Source: Aldehydirespirator sp965220485 (GTDB lineage Bacteria; Actinomycetota; Acidimicrobiia; Acidimicrobiales; Aldehydirespiratoraceae). From it: a stretch of 64,000 bases of DNA. Below the pieces are notes generated by a model that did not search any database, was not told the origin of the DNA, and saw only the letters and a list, made by a program, of their open reading frames with translations. This document shows, one piece after another, positions 7,523-17,400 of the stretch. The DNA lies in assembly GCA_965220485.1 (NCBI GenBank), contig OZ244832.1:2604001-2668000 (forward strand), written 5' to 3'. Numbering within the stretch: the first letter of the stretch is position 1; each line of letters starts with the position of its first letter. Both the position numbers and the translations under genes were made by a program.

Positions 7523-9013
7523 ATGCATGATGCGAACTGCTCTCGTTCGAGATCGCGTCGCCGATCCTTCAGGTGCCTAGTGCTGGCGCTTCTCAGCGTG
7601 GTGCTGGTACTGCTCAGCGCCTGCGGAGGCGACGATGACGGCCCTGACACCACGGCCCTCGCCGTCATGGGCTCCCCCTCGGATGTCGTCGGCGCCGACG
7701 CCGAGGGCGATACATCGAGTCCGTCGGCAGAGACCGCTGAGGCAGCCATGGAGGAAGCCCCGGCCGAGGAGGTGGGCACTGACGGGGCCTCTCTGGCCGT
7801 TCCCACCGCGCTCACGCCGGCTGATCTGGGACGCGAGATCGTCTACCGGGCCACGATCAGCGTGCAGGCCGACGACGTGACCACAGCCAGCAACGAGGCG
7901 GTGGCCATCGTCGGTGGCCTGGGCGGCATCGTGTTCTCCCAGACGACCCGCACCGAGCCCCAGCCCCGGGCCGAGATCGTCTTCAAGGTGCTGCCCGCCG
8001 ACTTCTCGGCGGCGCTGGAGCGCCTGGCCGGTGTGGGCAAGCTGGTCGACCAGTCGATCAGCGCCGACGACGTGACCGAGCGGGTCGTCAACCTCGAGAG
8101 CCGCATCACCACCGCCGAGATCAGCGTGCTGCGCCTGCGCAAGCTCCTGGAGGAAGCGGTCGAACTCAAGGACGTGGCCCAGATCGAGCGAGAGCTGCTC
8201 GACCGGGAGACCACCCTCGAGGTCCTGCGAGGCCAGCTGCGCACCCTGCGCGACCAGGTGGACCTGGCCACCATCACCCTGACCATCATCCAGTCGCCCA
8301 CGGTGCTGCCCGACACCGGGATGCTGGTGGGAGCCTGGGTGTCCGACGACGGCGACGATCCGTGCCTGGGTACCCAGCACTTCACCGCCGATCCCGACTC
8401 CACCCTGTACTTCTGCCTTGAGGTGGAGAACACCGGCGCCTCGGTGCTGACCGGCGTGTCGGTCCGCGCCCGCAACGTGCGCCTCGACGTCGACGCCTTC
8501 GAGACGCTGCAGGGCGGCTTCGACCGGATCGAGCCCGGCGAGCTGCTCGTGGCCGTGCTGGAGGCGCCCATGGAGGAGGGTCGCCTGGCGGGCCGGGTGG
8601 CCACCAGGGGTCTGGAGATCGGCCTGGAGGCCGAGGCCGTGCCGGTGGACGCCCAGGGCGCGGAGCTTCAGGAAGTCTCGGCCAGCACGTACGTGTGGGT
8701 GGATGCACGCACCGACGATTCGCTCCCCGGCTTCCGCGACTCGGTCAGCGACGGCGCCGGCTTCCTGCGCTCCATCGTGGGCGTGGCCCTGGTCGCGGTC
8801 GGGGTGCTGGTGCCGTTCCTGCCCTTCGTGGCTGCGATCATTGCCTTGGTCTGGTGGCGTCGCCGCCGACCGGGCCACGCTCGACCCAAGCGCACCAAGG
8901 CGAAGGCGCCCGCACCCGCACCCACGCCTCCGCCCCCGCCCGCACCCGCACCCGCACCCGCACCCGCACCCGCGCCTGAGCCTGAGCCTGAGCGTTCCGA
9001 GGATTCCTCCTAA
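7523..9013 (+). CDS. DUF4349 lipoprotein with C-terminal membrane anchor
   Basis: The 496 residues from ATG 7523 (GGGAGGA just upstream) begin with a basic n-region and a hydrophobic segment ending LLSAC, a lipobox. Residues about 110-260 match DUF4349: EIVYRATISVQADD, a central coiled coil (VVNLESRITTAEISVLRLRKLLEEA) and DLATITLTI. A beta-rich region follows, then a transmembrane helix (VALVAVGVLVPFLPFVAAII) with a basic stop-transfer stretch and a low-complexity Ala-Pro tail ending in acid residues. DUF4349 proteins are envelope proteins of unknown activity. The AP-rich tail is encoded by a short hexanucleotide-type repeat (8920-8980), likely variable in length between strains. Confidence 0.9.
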   Translation: MHDANCSRSRSRRRSFRCLVLALLSVVLVLLSACGGDDDGPDTTALAVMGSPSDVVGADAEGDTSSPSAETAEAAMEEAPAEEVGTDGASLAVPTALTPADLGREIVYRATISVQADDVTTASNEAVAIVGGLGGIVFSQTTRTEPQPRAEIVFKVLPADFSAALERLAGVGKLVDQSISADDVTERVVNLESRITTAEISVLRLRKLLEEAVELKDVAQIERELLDRETTLEVLRGQLRTLRDQVDLATITLTIIQSPTVLPDTGMLVGAWVSDDGDDPCLGTQHFTADPDSTLYFCLEVENTGASVLTGVSVRARNVRLDVDAFETLQGGFDRIEPGELLVAVLEAPMEEGRLAGRVATRGLEIGLEAEAVPVDAQGAELQEVSASTYVWVDARTDDSLPGFRDSVSDGAGFLRSIVGVALVAVGVLVPFLPFVAAIIALVWWRRRRPGHARPKRTKAKAPAPAPTPPPPPAPAPAPAPAPAPEPEPERSEDSS

Positions 9014-9046
9014 CCTGTCGCGGTTGCCGCCGCGAGAGGAGCCGAC

Positions 9047-9496
9047 GTGGGCGCAATAGAGGAACGCAACAAGCAGCTCGTGGCCCAGTTCTGGGACGCC
9101 CTGTACGCCCACGACTGGGACGCCATCGGGGGGTTCTTCACCGCCGAGGCCAACTACGTGGACGTGGGCACGGGCGAGTCGGGCGGCGGTGCCCACGGCC
9201 CGGCCCAGATCGTGGCCCGGCTGCGGCTGGGGCTGGAGCCGGTGGCGAGCCACACCCACCGGATGGGCCTGATGGTGGCCGAGGGCTCGACCGTGGCGAC
9301 CGAGCACGCCGAGGAGTGGGCGTTCCATACCGGCGAGGTGATCCTGCACCCGTTCACCTCGGTGATGGAGCTCGATGACGACGGGTTGATCGCGCGCTGG
9401 TGGGACTATTCGAACCTGTCCAACCTGCTCGACAACGCCCCGCAGTGGTGGCTCGAGCACATCGCCTCGGGCTGGCGCTCGACTGTGGATTCCTAG
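9047..9496 (+). CDS. NTF2-fold (SnoaL/limonene epoxide hydrolase-like) protein
   Basis: A 149-residue cytoplasmic protein from GTG 9047, preceded by GAGAGGA. The pattern NKQLVAQFWDALYAHDWDAI, then FFTAEANYVDVGTG and a C-terminal SVMELDDDGLIARWWDYSN, is the curved-sheet fold of the SnoaL/NTF2 superfamily. Such proteins bind or isomerise small hydrophobic substrates; substrate cannot be told. It lies 33 bases after the DUF4349 gene in the same direction. Confidence 0.85.
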   Translation: MGAIEERNKQLVAQFWDALYAHDWDAIGGFFTAEANYVDVGTGESGGGAHGPAQIVARLRLGLEPVASHTHRMGLMVAEGSTVATEHAEEWAFHTGEVILHPFTSVMELDDDGLIARWWDYSNLSNLLDNAPQWWLEHIASGWRSTVDS

Positions 9497-9545
9497 TGCT
9501 GCGTCTGGCCGCCAGGCGCCGGGGAGGCGACCGGAGACTCAGCCG

Positions 9546-9566
9546 CTGAGCGAGCCTGTCGCTCAG
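9546..9566. terminator. Bidirectional hairpin between convergent genes
   Basis: Arms CTGAGCGA (9546-9553) and TCGCTCAG (9559-9566) with a five-base loop, perfectly paired. It lies between the plus-strand NTF2-like gene and the minus-strand membrane protein gene and overlaps the stop codon of the latter. Probable terminator for both. Confidence 0.6.
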
Positions 9567-9829
9567 GCGTCTACCGGTTCACGCTCGCGCCGGCGGCGGA
9601 GGACCACACCGGTGATCATGGCAAGACCGACCGCCACTATGGCGCCTCCGAGCACCAGCACCGGGTCGACCTCGGCCCAGAATCGGTCGGTCAGGGCCAG
9701 GATGGCGATGGCGATGAACAGCAGGCCGGCCACCGCCGAGACCGCGTCTGTGCGGTACGGGCCCTTCCGGTCGGGCTGCGGCTGGCGGTCGTCATTGTCC
9801 AGCATCTCGTGAGTCCCCTCGTCGGTCAT
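9563..9829 (-). CDS. Small membrane protein with two transmembrane helices
   Basis: The 88 residues have a hydrophilic N-terminus, two hydrophobic helices (AVAGLLFIAIAILAL and LVLGGAIVAVGLAMITGVVL) and an Arg-rich C-terminus. The ATG at 9829 overlaps the stop of the PspC gene (ATGA, 9826-9829), indicating translational coupling, so it most likely works with the PspC protein. No named family recognised. Confidence 0.8.
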   Translation of the reverse strand: MTDEGTHEMLDNDDRQPQPDRKGPYRTDAVSAVAGLLFIAIAILALTDRFWAEVDPVLVLGGAIVAVGLAMITGVVLRRRREREPVDA

Positions 9830-11472
9830 CGACTGGTCGACCTCTGTGTGGGAGCGGGCACGGTGATGACTTCGGCCTCGCCGACGCCCACATCGATGTC
9901 CAGGTGCAGTTCACCCTCAGGCTCGCCCCACACCGGCAGCACGATCGTCCGGCTGATGCCGATGCCGTCGTCGCTTTCCTCCCACGGATGATAGCCGTCG
10001 TCCCCCTGCACCTCGTCGAGCAGGCGCGCAAGCGTGTCTCTGAACCGGTTGGCGCCGCCGGCACCGGGTTCTTCGGCGAACAGGCGGGTGAGCACCTGCC
10101 GCTGATCGGACCGGATCCCCAAGCGGTAGTGCCGCTCATAGGCATCCAGGTAGTCGTCAAGGTCCCCAACGTCGCTGTACGGCAGGACCCACAACCCCTC
10201 GAGCAGGTCGCGGACACTCTTCAAGTCCTGGGTCCTGCCCGGTGCCGGACCGCCGTACCACACCCTGATGTTCCCGGCTCCCACGCTGAGGTCGGCCGTC
10301 GTGAAGATGTTGTCGGGCACGTACACCAGCATCTCGCCGACGCCGAGGCTCAATTCCACGGAGTGATCCGTGCGGTCGGGATCGAGGTGCCGCAGGTCCA
10401 CGACCATCTGGCCGACGCCGTGGCGGTACTCGTCGGCAAGGTCCTCAGTGTCGGTGACGCTCACTCGGACCTCGCCCACCCCCGTTCCCCACCGCACGTC
10501 GGCGCCCGCCAACAGCAGCGCAGGCACGCACAGCAGCACCCCGAGGAAGATCAGGCCTCGGGCGGGCACAGCGAAGGAGGATACGAGCAGCCCGGTGCCC
10601 GTGATGGCCAGCGCGATGGCGAAGAACACGCCGATGTCCATGTCGACCGCGTCGAGACGGTCGAGCATCACCGCTGCGCCCGCGTACACCAACAGGGCCG
10701 CGACGGTCAGCGAGCCGAACAGTGAACGGCCGCGGCGTCGCTTCGCCGAGGACACCGACCCGGCGGCCGGCGGCGGGGGTCCAGGCGGCGAGGCGACCGA
10801 CCACTCCGGCCCGGCCGCGGTGGGGGGAGGAGGCGCGGGAGTCGCGTACGCCGAGGAGGGAGGCGACGCGGCAGGCGCCGGCGGCCGGGCCGGGGTGGGC
10901 TTGTGGCGTCCGGCGGGTCCCGGCCACAGGACCAGGGTCACACCGGCCGCGATGAGAATCAGGGCCAGATAGGGGGCGATGCTCCACACGTTGACGAACA
11001 CGTCGAAGAGTTCACCGCTGAGATTGGCAGTGATGAGCAGGCCGAGGACGATCAGCATCACGGCCGCGAGGCTGCGCAATCGGTGGGGGGAGTCTCCCCT
11101 CAGAGCGTTGGAGACGACGCTGGGCGAGTCCTCCCGGGGCAGGCCCAGCCAGCCGATCAGGTACAGGAATGGGCCGGCACCGCCCAGGAAGGTCAGCACG
11201 ATGAAGGCGATCCTCACGATCACCGCGTCGATGCCGAAGTAGGCGCCGATGCCCCCCGCAACTCCGGCGATCACCTTGTCTGTGGAGCTGCGGCAAAGGG
11301 TGCGTCGCTTCGAGTCGGCCCCCTCGGCGCCCTCGCGGCCGGCTGAGTCGTCGCCAGCCGTGGCGCCGGGAGTCTCGGCGGAGCTCGCTGCGGCTCGGGG
11401 CGGCTGGTTCTCGGCCGCGGTGGTACCGTCTTCGCTGCTCGACTCGGCGCCGGACGGCTGCTCTTCGGCCAT
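9826..11472 (-). CDS. PspC-domain membrane protein with LiaF-like C-terminal domain
   Basis: Start taken at ATG 11472 (MAEEQPSGAESS), giving 548 residues. An acidic, Ser/Ala-rich N-terminus precedes the PspC domain (about residues 60-120: STDKVIAGVAGGIGAYFGID...FLYLIGWLGLP). More membrane segments follow (about 135-190 and 260-330), separated by a Pro-rich loop, then an extracytoplasmic domain rich in DLSVGAGNIRVWYGG and VGVGEAEVITVP, resembling the beta-helical YvqF/LiaF type. PspC proteins sense envelope stress. The divergent neighbour is a sensor kinase that itself starts with a PspC domain, so the two probably act in one signalling system. A 129-bp divergent promoter region separates them. 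Confidence 0.88.
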   Translation of the reverse strand: MAEEQPSGAESSSEDGTTAAENQPPRAAASSAETPGATAGDDSAGREGAEGADSKRRTLCRSSTDKVIAGVAGGIGAYFGIDAVIVRIAFIVLTFLGGAGPFLYLIGWLGLPREDSPSVVSNALRGDSPHRLRSLAAVMLIVLGLLITANLSGELFDVFVNVWSIAPYLALILIAAGVTLVLWPGPAGRHKPTPARPPAPAASPPSSAYATPAPPPPTAAGPEWSVASPPGPPPPAAGSVSSAKRRRGRSLFGSLTVAALLVYAGAAVMLDRLDAVDMDIGVFFAIALAITGTGLLVSSFAVPARGLIFLGVLLCVPALLLAGADVRWGTGVGEVRVSVTDTEDLADEYRHGVGQMVVDLRHLDPDRTDHSVELSLGVGEMLVYVPDNIFTTADLSVGAGNIRVWYGGPAPGRTQDLKSVRDLLEGLWVLPYSDVGDLDDYLDAYERHYRLGIRSDQRQVLTRLFAEEPGAGGANRFRDTLARLLDEVQGDDGYHPWEESDDGIGISRTIVLPVWGEPEGELHLDIDVGVGEAEVITVPAPTQRSTSR

Positions 11473-11601
11473 GGCGTCCAGTGTGTGCCCTGGCGCCGGG
11501 AAGCCCAATGGGGGATGTCCCTGAACTTTCCCCTAGGGCTGCGGTAGAGGTCGGGGTTGGTCCCCAGTGCCGTCCCGGGACCGTCGTGCCATCATCTCCT
11601 C

Positions 11602-12765
11602 ATGGCACCGACCCGTGCCGGCTGGCCGGCCAGGTCCCGCAGCGACCGGGTGATCGCAGGCGTATGCGGCGGCGTCGGGACGCGCCTCGGCATCGACGCC
11701 ACGATCGTGAGGATCGCCTTCGTGGCGCTCGCCCTGGCCTGGGTCGGAGTGCCCCTCTACCTGGTGGGATGGATCCTGCTGCCCCAGGCGGCCGCTCCGA
11801 CGGACGGGATGGAGCCCGCTGGTGCTGCGCTTCCGGCTCGCACGGCGGCCAGGAGGGCTGCGGGCATGGCCCTGATCGTGGCCGGGACCGCGCTCCTCGT
11901 CCGGCATTTGGGCGTTGCGCTGCCCGACACCGTGATCTGGCCCGCCCTGTGCGTTGCGTTCGGGCTCGGGATCGTCGTCTGGAGGGTGCAGCCCGCCGCC
12001 GGCCTCGACCGGACCGTGGCGGTGCGGATCGCAGCCGGCACGATCCTGCTCGCCCTCGGGATCGGGGTCATCGCCGCGGCCAACCTCTCGCTCTCTGCCG
12101 TGCGGGACGGTCTGCTGTCGGGCGGGCTGGTCCTGGGCGGGTTGGCCCTGATCCTGGGGCCCTGGGTGGCGGTGCTGGTCAGGGACCGCCACCAGGAGCG
12201 CCAGCGCCGCATCCGGGCCGACGAGCGAGCCGAGGTGGCCGCCCACCTGCACGACTCGGTGCTGCAGACCCTGGCCCTGGTGCAGCGCTCCGACGATCCG
12301 GGCCGTATGGCCGCTCTGGCCCGGCGCCAGGAAAGGGAGCTGCGGGGCTGGCTCTACGGCAGCGGCTCCGAGCCGAACCCGGCCACGGTCAGGGCCGCGG
12401 TCGAGCATCTCGCCGGCGTGGTGGAGGACCGCCACGGGGTGATGATGGACGTGGTGGCCGTCGGCGACGCCGCGCTGGATTCTGCCACCGAGTCGCTGGT
12501 GGCCGCGGCCGGCGAGGCTATGACCAACGCGGCCCGGTGGTCGGGCTGCTCGACCGTGTCGGTGTACCTGGAGGCGACACCGGTGGGCGTGGACTTGTTC
12601 GTGCGCGACCGGGGTGCAGGCTTCGATCCCGAGGCCGTCGACGATGACTCCCGCGGGATCCGCGACTCGATCCGGGGCCGGCTCGACCGGGTGGGCGGGC
12701 GCTGCGAGATCACCAGCTCGACCAGCCACGGCACCGAGGTGCGTCTCCATCTGGCCCGCAACTGA
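11602..12765 (+). CDS. Sensor histidine kinase with N-terminal PspC domain
   Basis: The 387 residues start at ATG 11602. Residues 10-65 are a PspC domain (RSDRVIAGVCGGVGTRLGID), followed by four further hydrophobic segments (about 88-192), a HisKA_3 dimerisation domain with the phospho-accepting His217 (HLHDSVLQTL) and an HATPase domain from about 290 (GEAMTNAARWSGCSTVSV as N-box, DRGAGFDP as G1 box). The NarL/LiaS-type kinase would pass phosphate to the response regulator encoded 12 bases downstream. The PspC domain probably supplies the membrane sensing, possibly by contact with the divergently encoded PspC protein. Confidence 0.93.
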   Translation: MAPTRAGWPARSRSDRVIAGVCGGVGTRLGIDATIVRIAFVALALAWVGVPLYLVGWILLPQAAAPTDGMEPAGAALPARTAARRAAGMALIVAGTALLVRHLGVALPDTVIWPALCVAFGLGIVVWRVQPAAGLDRTVAVRIAAGTILLALGIGVIAAANLSLSAVRDGLLSGGLVLGGLALILGPWVAVLVRDRHQERQRRIRADERAEVAAHLHDSVLQTLALVQRSDDPGRMAALARRQERELRGWLYGSGSEPNPATVRAAVEHLAGVVEDRHGVMMDVVAVGDAALDSATESLVAAAGEAMTNAARWSGCSTVSVYLEATPVGVDLFVRDRGAGFDPEAVDDDSRGIRDSIRGRLDRVGGRCEITSSTSHGTEVRLHLARN

Positions 12766-12777
12766 GCGCCTCCTCGA

Positions 12778-13452
12778 GTGGCTACGGTGATAGCTGTGGC
12801 TGCCGCCCCTCCCCGACTGGTGATCGTCGACGACCATCGGCTGTTCCGCAGCGGCGTTCGGGCCGAGATCGGCGACCGGGTGACCGTGGTTGCCGAGGCC
12901 GACGATGTGGGCTCGGCGGTGGAGGCCATCGAGCGATGGAACCCCGACGTGGTGCTGCTGGACGTGCATCTCCCCTCAGGATCGGGACGCGAGGTGATCG
13001 AGTCGGCCGCCGCGGCCGGGGTCGAGACCCGTTTCCTGGCCCTGTCGGTGTCGGACGCCGCCGAGGACGTGATCGGCGTGGTGCGGGCCGGGGCCAGGGG
13101 CTACATCACCAAGTCGATCTCTGGCGACGACCTGGTGGAGGCCATCATCCGGGTGAGAGACGGTGACGCGGTGTTCTCACCCCGCTTGGCCGGGTTCGTG
13201 CTGGACGCCTTCGCCGCCGATGCGGCGGTGGTGGCCGGGTCGGAATCCGACGAGGATCTGGACGCGCTGACGGCCAGGGAGCGCGAGGTGCTGCGCCACC
13301 TGGCCCGGGGCTACACCTACAAGGAGATCGCCCGCCAGCTGACGATCTCCGTCAAGACGGTGGAGACCCACGCCTCGGCCGTGCTGCGCAAGCTCCAGCT
13401 GTCGAACCGCCACGAGCTGAGCCGCTGGGCGGCCACCCGCCGCATCTGGTGA
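12778..13452 (+). CDS. LuxR/NarL-family response regulator
   Basis: A receiver domain (residues 13-130; acidic pocket VIVDDH, phospho-acceptor Asp62 in LLDVH, Lys near 111 in YITKS) joined to a LuxR-type HTH (LTAREREVLRHLARG...KEIARQLTISVKTVETH). The annotated GTG start may be moved to a downstream GTG at VAAAPPRLVIVDDH. It is the obvious partner of the preceding kinase and probably controls envelope genes including the divergent PspC operon. Its stop overlaps the next start (GTGA). Confidence 0.94.
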   Translation: MATVIAVAAAPPRLVIVDDHRLFRSGVRAEIGDRVTVVAEADDVGSAVEAIERWNPDVVLLDVHLPSGSGREVIESAAAAGVETRFLALSVSDAAEDVIGVVRAGARGYITKSISGDDLVEAIIRVRDGDAVFSPRLAGFVLDAFAADAAVVAGSESDEDLDALTAREREVLRHLARGYTYKEIARQLTISVKTVETHASAVLRKLQLSNRHELSRWAATRRIW

Positions 13453-14246
13453 GCGGGCAGGCCGCAACGGCGGCACAGCGCTGGGACCGGGCCATGGCCG
13501 AATGGGCCATCCCCGACGAGATTCTCGACGCCGCTCCCCACCGGCCCTTCGTGTTCACGCCGGGGATTTTCGCCGCGCCCGAGCCCGGGACCTTCGAGCT
13601 GTCGCTGTCGAACCGTCGTGCCGCGCAAGCCCTGGGCGACGGGGGGTCGGTGCTGGATGTCGGCTGCGGGGGCGGGGCCGCAGCCTTCGCAGTGGCGCCG
13701 CCGGCCACCGAGGTGATCGGCACCGACCGCCAGCCCGACATGCTGGAGCTGTTCGAAGCCACAGCCCGCCGGCGCGGCATCGCGGCCCAGGTGCACGCCG
13801 GGTCGTGGCCCGAGATCGCGGGCGCGGTGCCCGTCGCCGACGTGGTGGTGTGCCACAACGTGATCTACAACGTGACCGACATCTCGCCGTTCGTGGCCGC
13901 GCTTCACGCCCACGCCCGTCGCCGGGTGGTGGTCGAGCTGACCCCCAAGCATCCCCAGGACCGCCGCCGCCAGCTGTGGCGCCATTTCTGGAACCTGGAA
14001 CGGCCCCACGAGCCCACTGCGGCCACCGCGGTGGAGGTCATCGCCGAGGCCGGCCTGGATCCCGTCGTCGAGGAGTCGCTCCTGCCCGAGGACCGCCTCG
14101 CCTCCAAGCGCAGCGACCTCGAGCCGGCCCAGTGGTGCCGCAACCTGTGCCTGCCTTCGGAGCGCGAGGCTGAGGTGGCCGCGCTCATCGCCGATGTTCC
14201 CTTCCCGCGCGAGCGGGTCACCATCTGGTGGGACGCCGAGCGCTGA
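13449..14246 (+). CDS. Class I SAM-dependent methyltransferase
   Basis: The 265 residues contain the SAM-binding glycine motif VLDVGCGGGAAAFAV (about 68-82), an acidic residue after the second strand (VIGTDRQPDML) and VADVVVCHNVIYNV as motif II. The substrate is unknown. The GTG start overlaps the stop of the response regulator gene by four bases, so it is translated with the two-component system and may methylate a component or product of that stress response; this is inference from position. A large perfect hairpin follows. Confidence 0.85.
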   Translation: MSGQAATAAQRWDRAMAEWAIPDEILDAAPHRPFVFTPGIFAAPEPGTFELSLSNRRAAQALGDGGSVLDVGCGGGAAAFAVAPPATEVIGTDRQPDMLELFEATARRRGIAAQVHAGSWPEIAGAVPVADVVVCHNVIYNVTDISPFVAALHAHARRRVVVELTPKHPQDRRRQLWRHFWNLERPHEPTAATAVEVIAEAGLDPVVEESLLPEDRLASKRSDLEPAQWCRNLCLPSEREAEVAALIADVPFPRERVTIWWDAER

Positions 14247-14389
14247 GCGCGCCAGTGATGCGTGGACCGTACTCGCAGATGCGGCTCTACGCGTTTCGTG
14301 GGGCATGGGGATCGTTTCGTCTGGCTGGGGGACATTGTGGCTCTACGGCTCAGGGCACCAGCGACGATGCTGCCGGTCTGCCGGCCCAA

Positions 14390-14424
14390 CCGCGCCGCCG
14401 ACACCCGCGTGGAAGGCGGCGCGG
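14390..14424. terminator. Perfect 10-bp GC hairpin between convergent genes
   Basis: Arms CCGCGCCGCC (14390-14399) and GGCGGCGCGG (14415-14424) with a 15-base loop. It lies 144 bases after the methyltransferase stop and 37 bases beyond the stop of the minus-strand LRR gene, a suitable place for a bidirectional terminator. No U-run. Confidence 0.6.
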
Positions 14425-14460
14425 CGTCCACCCTGGTCACGCCCGTCCAGCGTATGGCGC

Positions 14461-17400
14461 TCAGCCGTTCTCCAGGGTGAGCCAATCCGACCAGCCGGAT
14501 GTGCCGCCGTCGTTGCTGGCCCGGATCTTGAGCCAGTAGTGCGACCATTCGGCAGGCAGGCCGTTAAGCGCGGCGCTGGAACCGTTCATTTGCACTGTCA
14601 CCCCAGGCATATCCTCGCTCGGTAGGGGCACCAGATTGGGTTGCGACCACAGACCCACCTGGTAGCCGGTGGCCCTGTCCACGTCCTCCCAGTCCAGGGT
14701 CACCTTCCCCGGCTCCAGCACTTCGCCGGTCGGCTTGTCCGGCGCATCGGGCGGCGCGGCGGGCGCGGCGCGGGTTACAGTCATCTTGTAGGTCTTGGCG
14801 GTGTTGCCGTCCTCCGCCGTGACCTCCACCGTGATGACGTTGCTGCCCTCGGCCAGGGAGACGATCCCGTCCTCGTCTGCAACGTCGCCCAGCTTGACCA
14901 GGTAGGTCGCCCCATCGTCGTTTGTGGTTGGCGTCACCGTGGTCTGCTCCACTTCATTGCCGACGCCGGCGGTGTACCCGGTGGTGGCCGGATCGAAGGC
15001 CCCGAAGTCCACGCCGCTCAGCGTCAGGCCGCTCAGGGTGGCGTCGCTTGAAAGCGGCGTCTCCGGTTCTCGGACCGAGAAGGTCGCGCCGGCCGAGGCC
15101 AACTCCACGTTGTCAGCAGAGGAGACGCTGGCCCGCAGGGTGTAGTCCCCTGCCGGGCAGCCGGCGGAGACCGTGCCAGTGCGGGTCTCGTGGTCCTCGT
15201 CCACCTTGTACATATAGCGGTCCACGCCCAGCCCGTAGCCGCCTGCCCGCTCCTCGCAGGCGTCGGCGTCCCCGTTCTCCGAGTCCACCACGTCGGCCCG
15301 GAAGACGTAATCGGTGGTGCCGGTGTCCGAGTCAGACTCCAGGCCGCTGAACCTCATGGTGACGCCGATCTCAGTGCCCAGCTGCACCGAACCGGACGGG
15401 GACAGGGCAATCGCCACCGTCGGCGCCGGGCTCGTTATCGTTGGGTCGTTCTTGGAATCCGGTGTAAAGAAGTCCAGCGCCAACTCCTCGCCCAGACCGG
15501 TCTGGATGCCGGAATAGTCCCCGATCTTGTCGACCACCACAACCACCCCGACGAACTCCGCCGATTCCACGCTGACGGTAACCTCCCTGCGCCCCTCGCC
15601 AGCCGCGGCAACGCTGATCTCTTCGCTGGACACGCCGCCGGCTTCAATCGTGACCGTGTCCTTGGAGAGCGTGCCGCGATCCGCCGACAGCTTGACCTCC
15701 ATCGCGAACGGCGCGCCCTCGGCCACCTTGACCGCCACAGCGTCGTCGCCGCGGCGCTCCAGCTCCGCCGTGAACGTGAAGGGCGTCCCCTCGTTGTCCC
15801 CCAAATGCAGCGACTCCAGGCCGGTTAGACCTGCGAACAGACCGGCCGGCAGCGTCTCCAGGCCGTTGATTGCCACCGCCAGCTCTCTCAGGTTGGGAGC
15901 GCCCTCGAACACACCGGACGGCAGCGCGCTCAGCGAGTTGCGGTTCAGTCGGATGATTCTAAGGCTGTCGAGACCGTCGAAGACCTCCTCGGGCAGCGTG
16001 GTCAGGTCGTTGCCGCCCAGGTACAGCACCTCCATTCCCGTCAGACTCCCGAAGACCTCCTCGGGCAGCGCGCTCAGCTCGTTCAGCGTCAGGAACAGCC
16101 CAACCAGGCTCGTCAGACCGTCGAAGACGTCCTCGGGCAGCGCGCTCAACGCGTTGTTCTCCAGGTTCAGCGTCGTCAGACTGCCGAGAGGCTCAAAGAC
16201 ATCCTCGGGCAGCGTCTCCAGCGCGTTATTCGTCAGGAGGAGCGACGTCAGACCGGCCAGGCCTTCGAAGATGTCTCCGGGCAGCGTTTCGAGGCTGTTG
16301 TCGATCAGGTCCAGACTTTGCAGGTTCGTGAGACCCTGGAAGTCTCCCGACTTCAGCGCCGTTATCTCCTCCGCTATCTCCTTTTCGTTCAGCCCCAGAC
16401 GTCCGGTGATCCCGCTCAGGTCCGAGTCGGTAACCGCCGCGCAGTCGCTGACGCCGGGCAGCATGACCAGAATCGCGTCCCGCACCTGCGGCGTGCGGCC
16501 GCAGATGCCGCCGCTCGGCGCGGGCGTCGCAGTGGGCGTGGGTGTGGGTTTCGAACTATCGAAGAGCGTGAGCGCAGCGCCCGCGGTAAACGAGGTTCCT
16601 TGGAAGTCACGCCACGGAATTCCAGGATTTCCTGATGCTGTGAGATAGCCCCCCACGTTCTGCAATGTGAGCGTAACCGGCTGATCAGCCTCGCTCTGCT
16701 TCACCACTATCTCATCGCTGTAGACCCTCCCTGCATCTATGGTTACCGATGTGGTGGATGCCGCGCCGCCGCTGACCTCTAGCGCGCCCTTCATAATTAC
16801 CGGCGCACCCTGGGCTACCTTGTAGCGCACCCGCGCGGTGTGGATGCCCTCATCGTCAACGCTCTGGCTTATCGGCTCGGCTTCCATGCTGAAGGTGAAT
16901 GGGCTGCCAGGATTGCCGATCAGATGCAAGGTTGTCATATCCAGGTTCTCGACCTCCAAAAGCGCGTCCGGCAGCTCAGTCAGCCGGTTGCCCCCCAGGA
17001 ACAGCAAGAACCCGCCCCAATCACTGACCCACTCCACCCGGGGGAGCAGGCGAGGCGGCAGCGAGCTCAGTTTGTTGCCTGTTAGGTACAATGCGAACAA
17101 ATTGCCAAGTCCATCAAAGACGCCCGGCGACAACGAACTTATTTGGTTATACCTCAAATACAAATCTTCCAAACTGTCAAGTCCATCAAAGGCACCTGGC
17201 GACAATGAGCTTATTCGGTTATCGCTCAAATACAAGTAATCCAAACTGCCAAGTCCATCAAAGGCACCTGGCGGCAATGAGCTTATTTGGTTATCGCCCA
17301 AATACAAGTAATCCAAACTGCCAAGTTCATCAAAGATGCCCGGCGACAATGAGCTTATTTGGTTATCGCCCAAATGCAACACGTCCAAACTATCAAGTCC

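Noticed and set aside
7577..9460. A 627-codon minus-strand frame opposite the DUF4349 and NTF2-like genes
   Set aside because: Low-complexity, His/Gly-rich translation with no family; the plus-strand genes have signal peptide, domains and ribosome binding sites.
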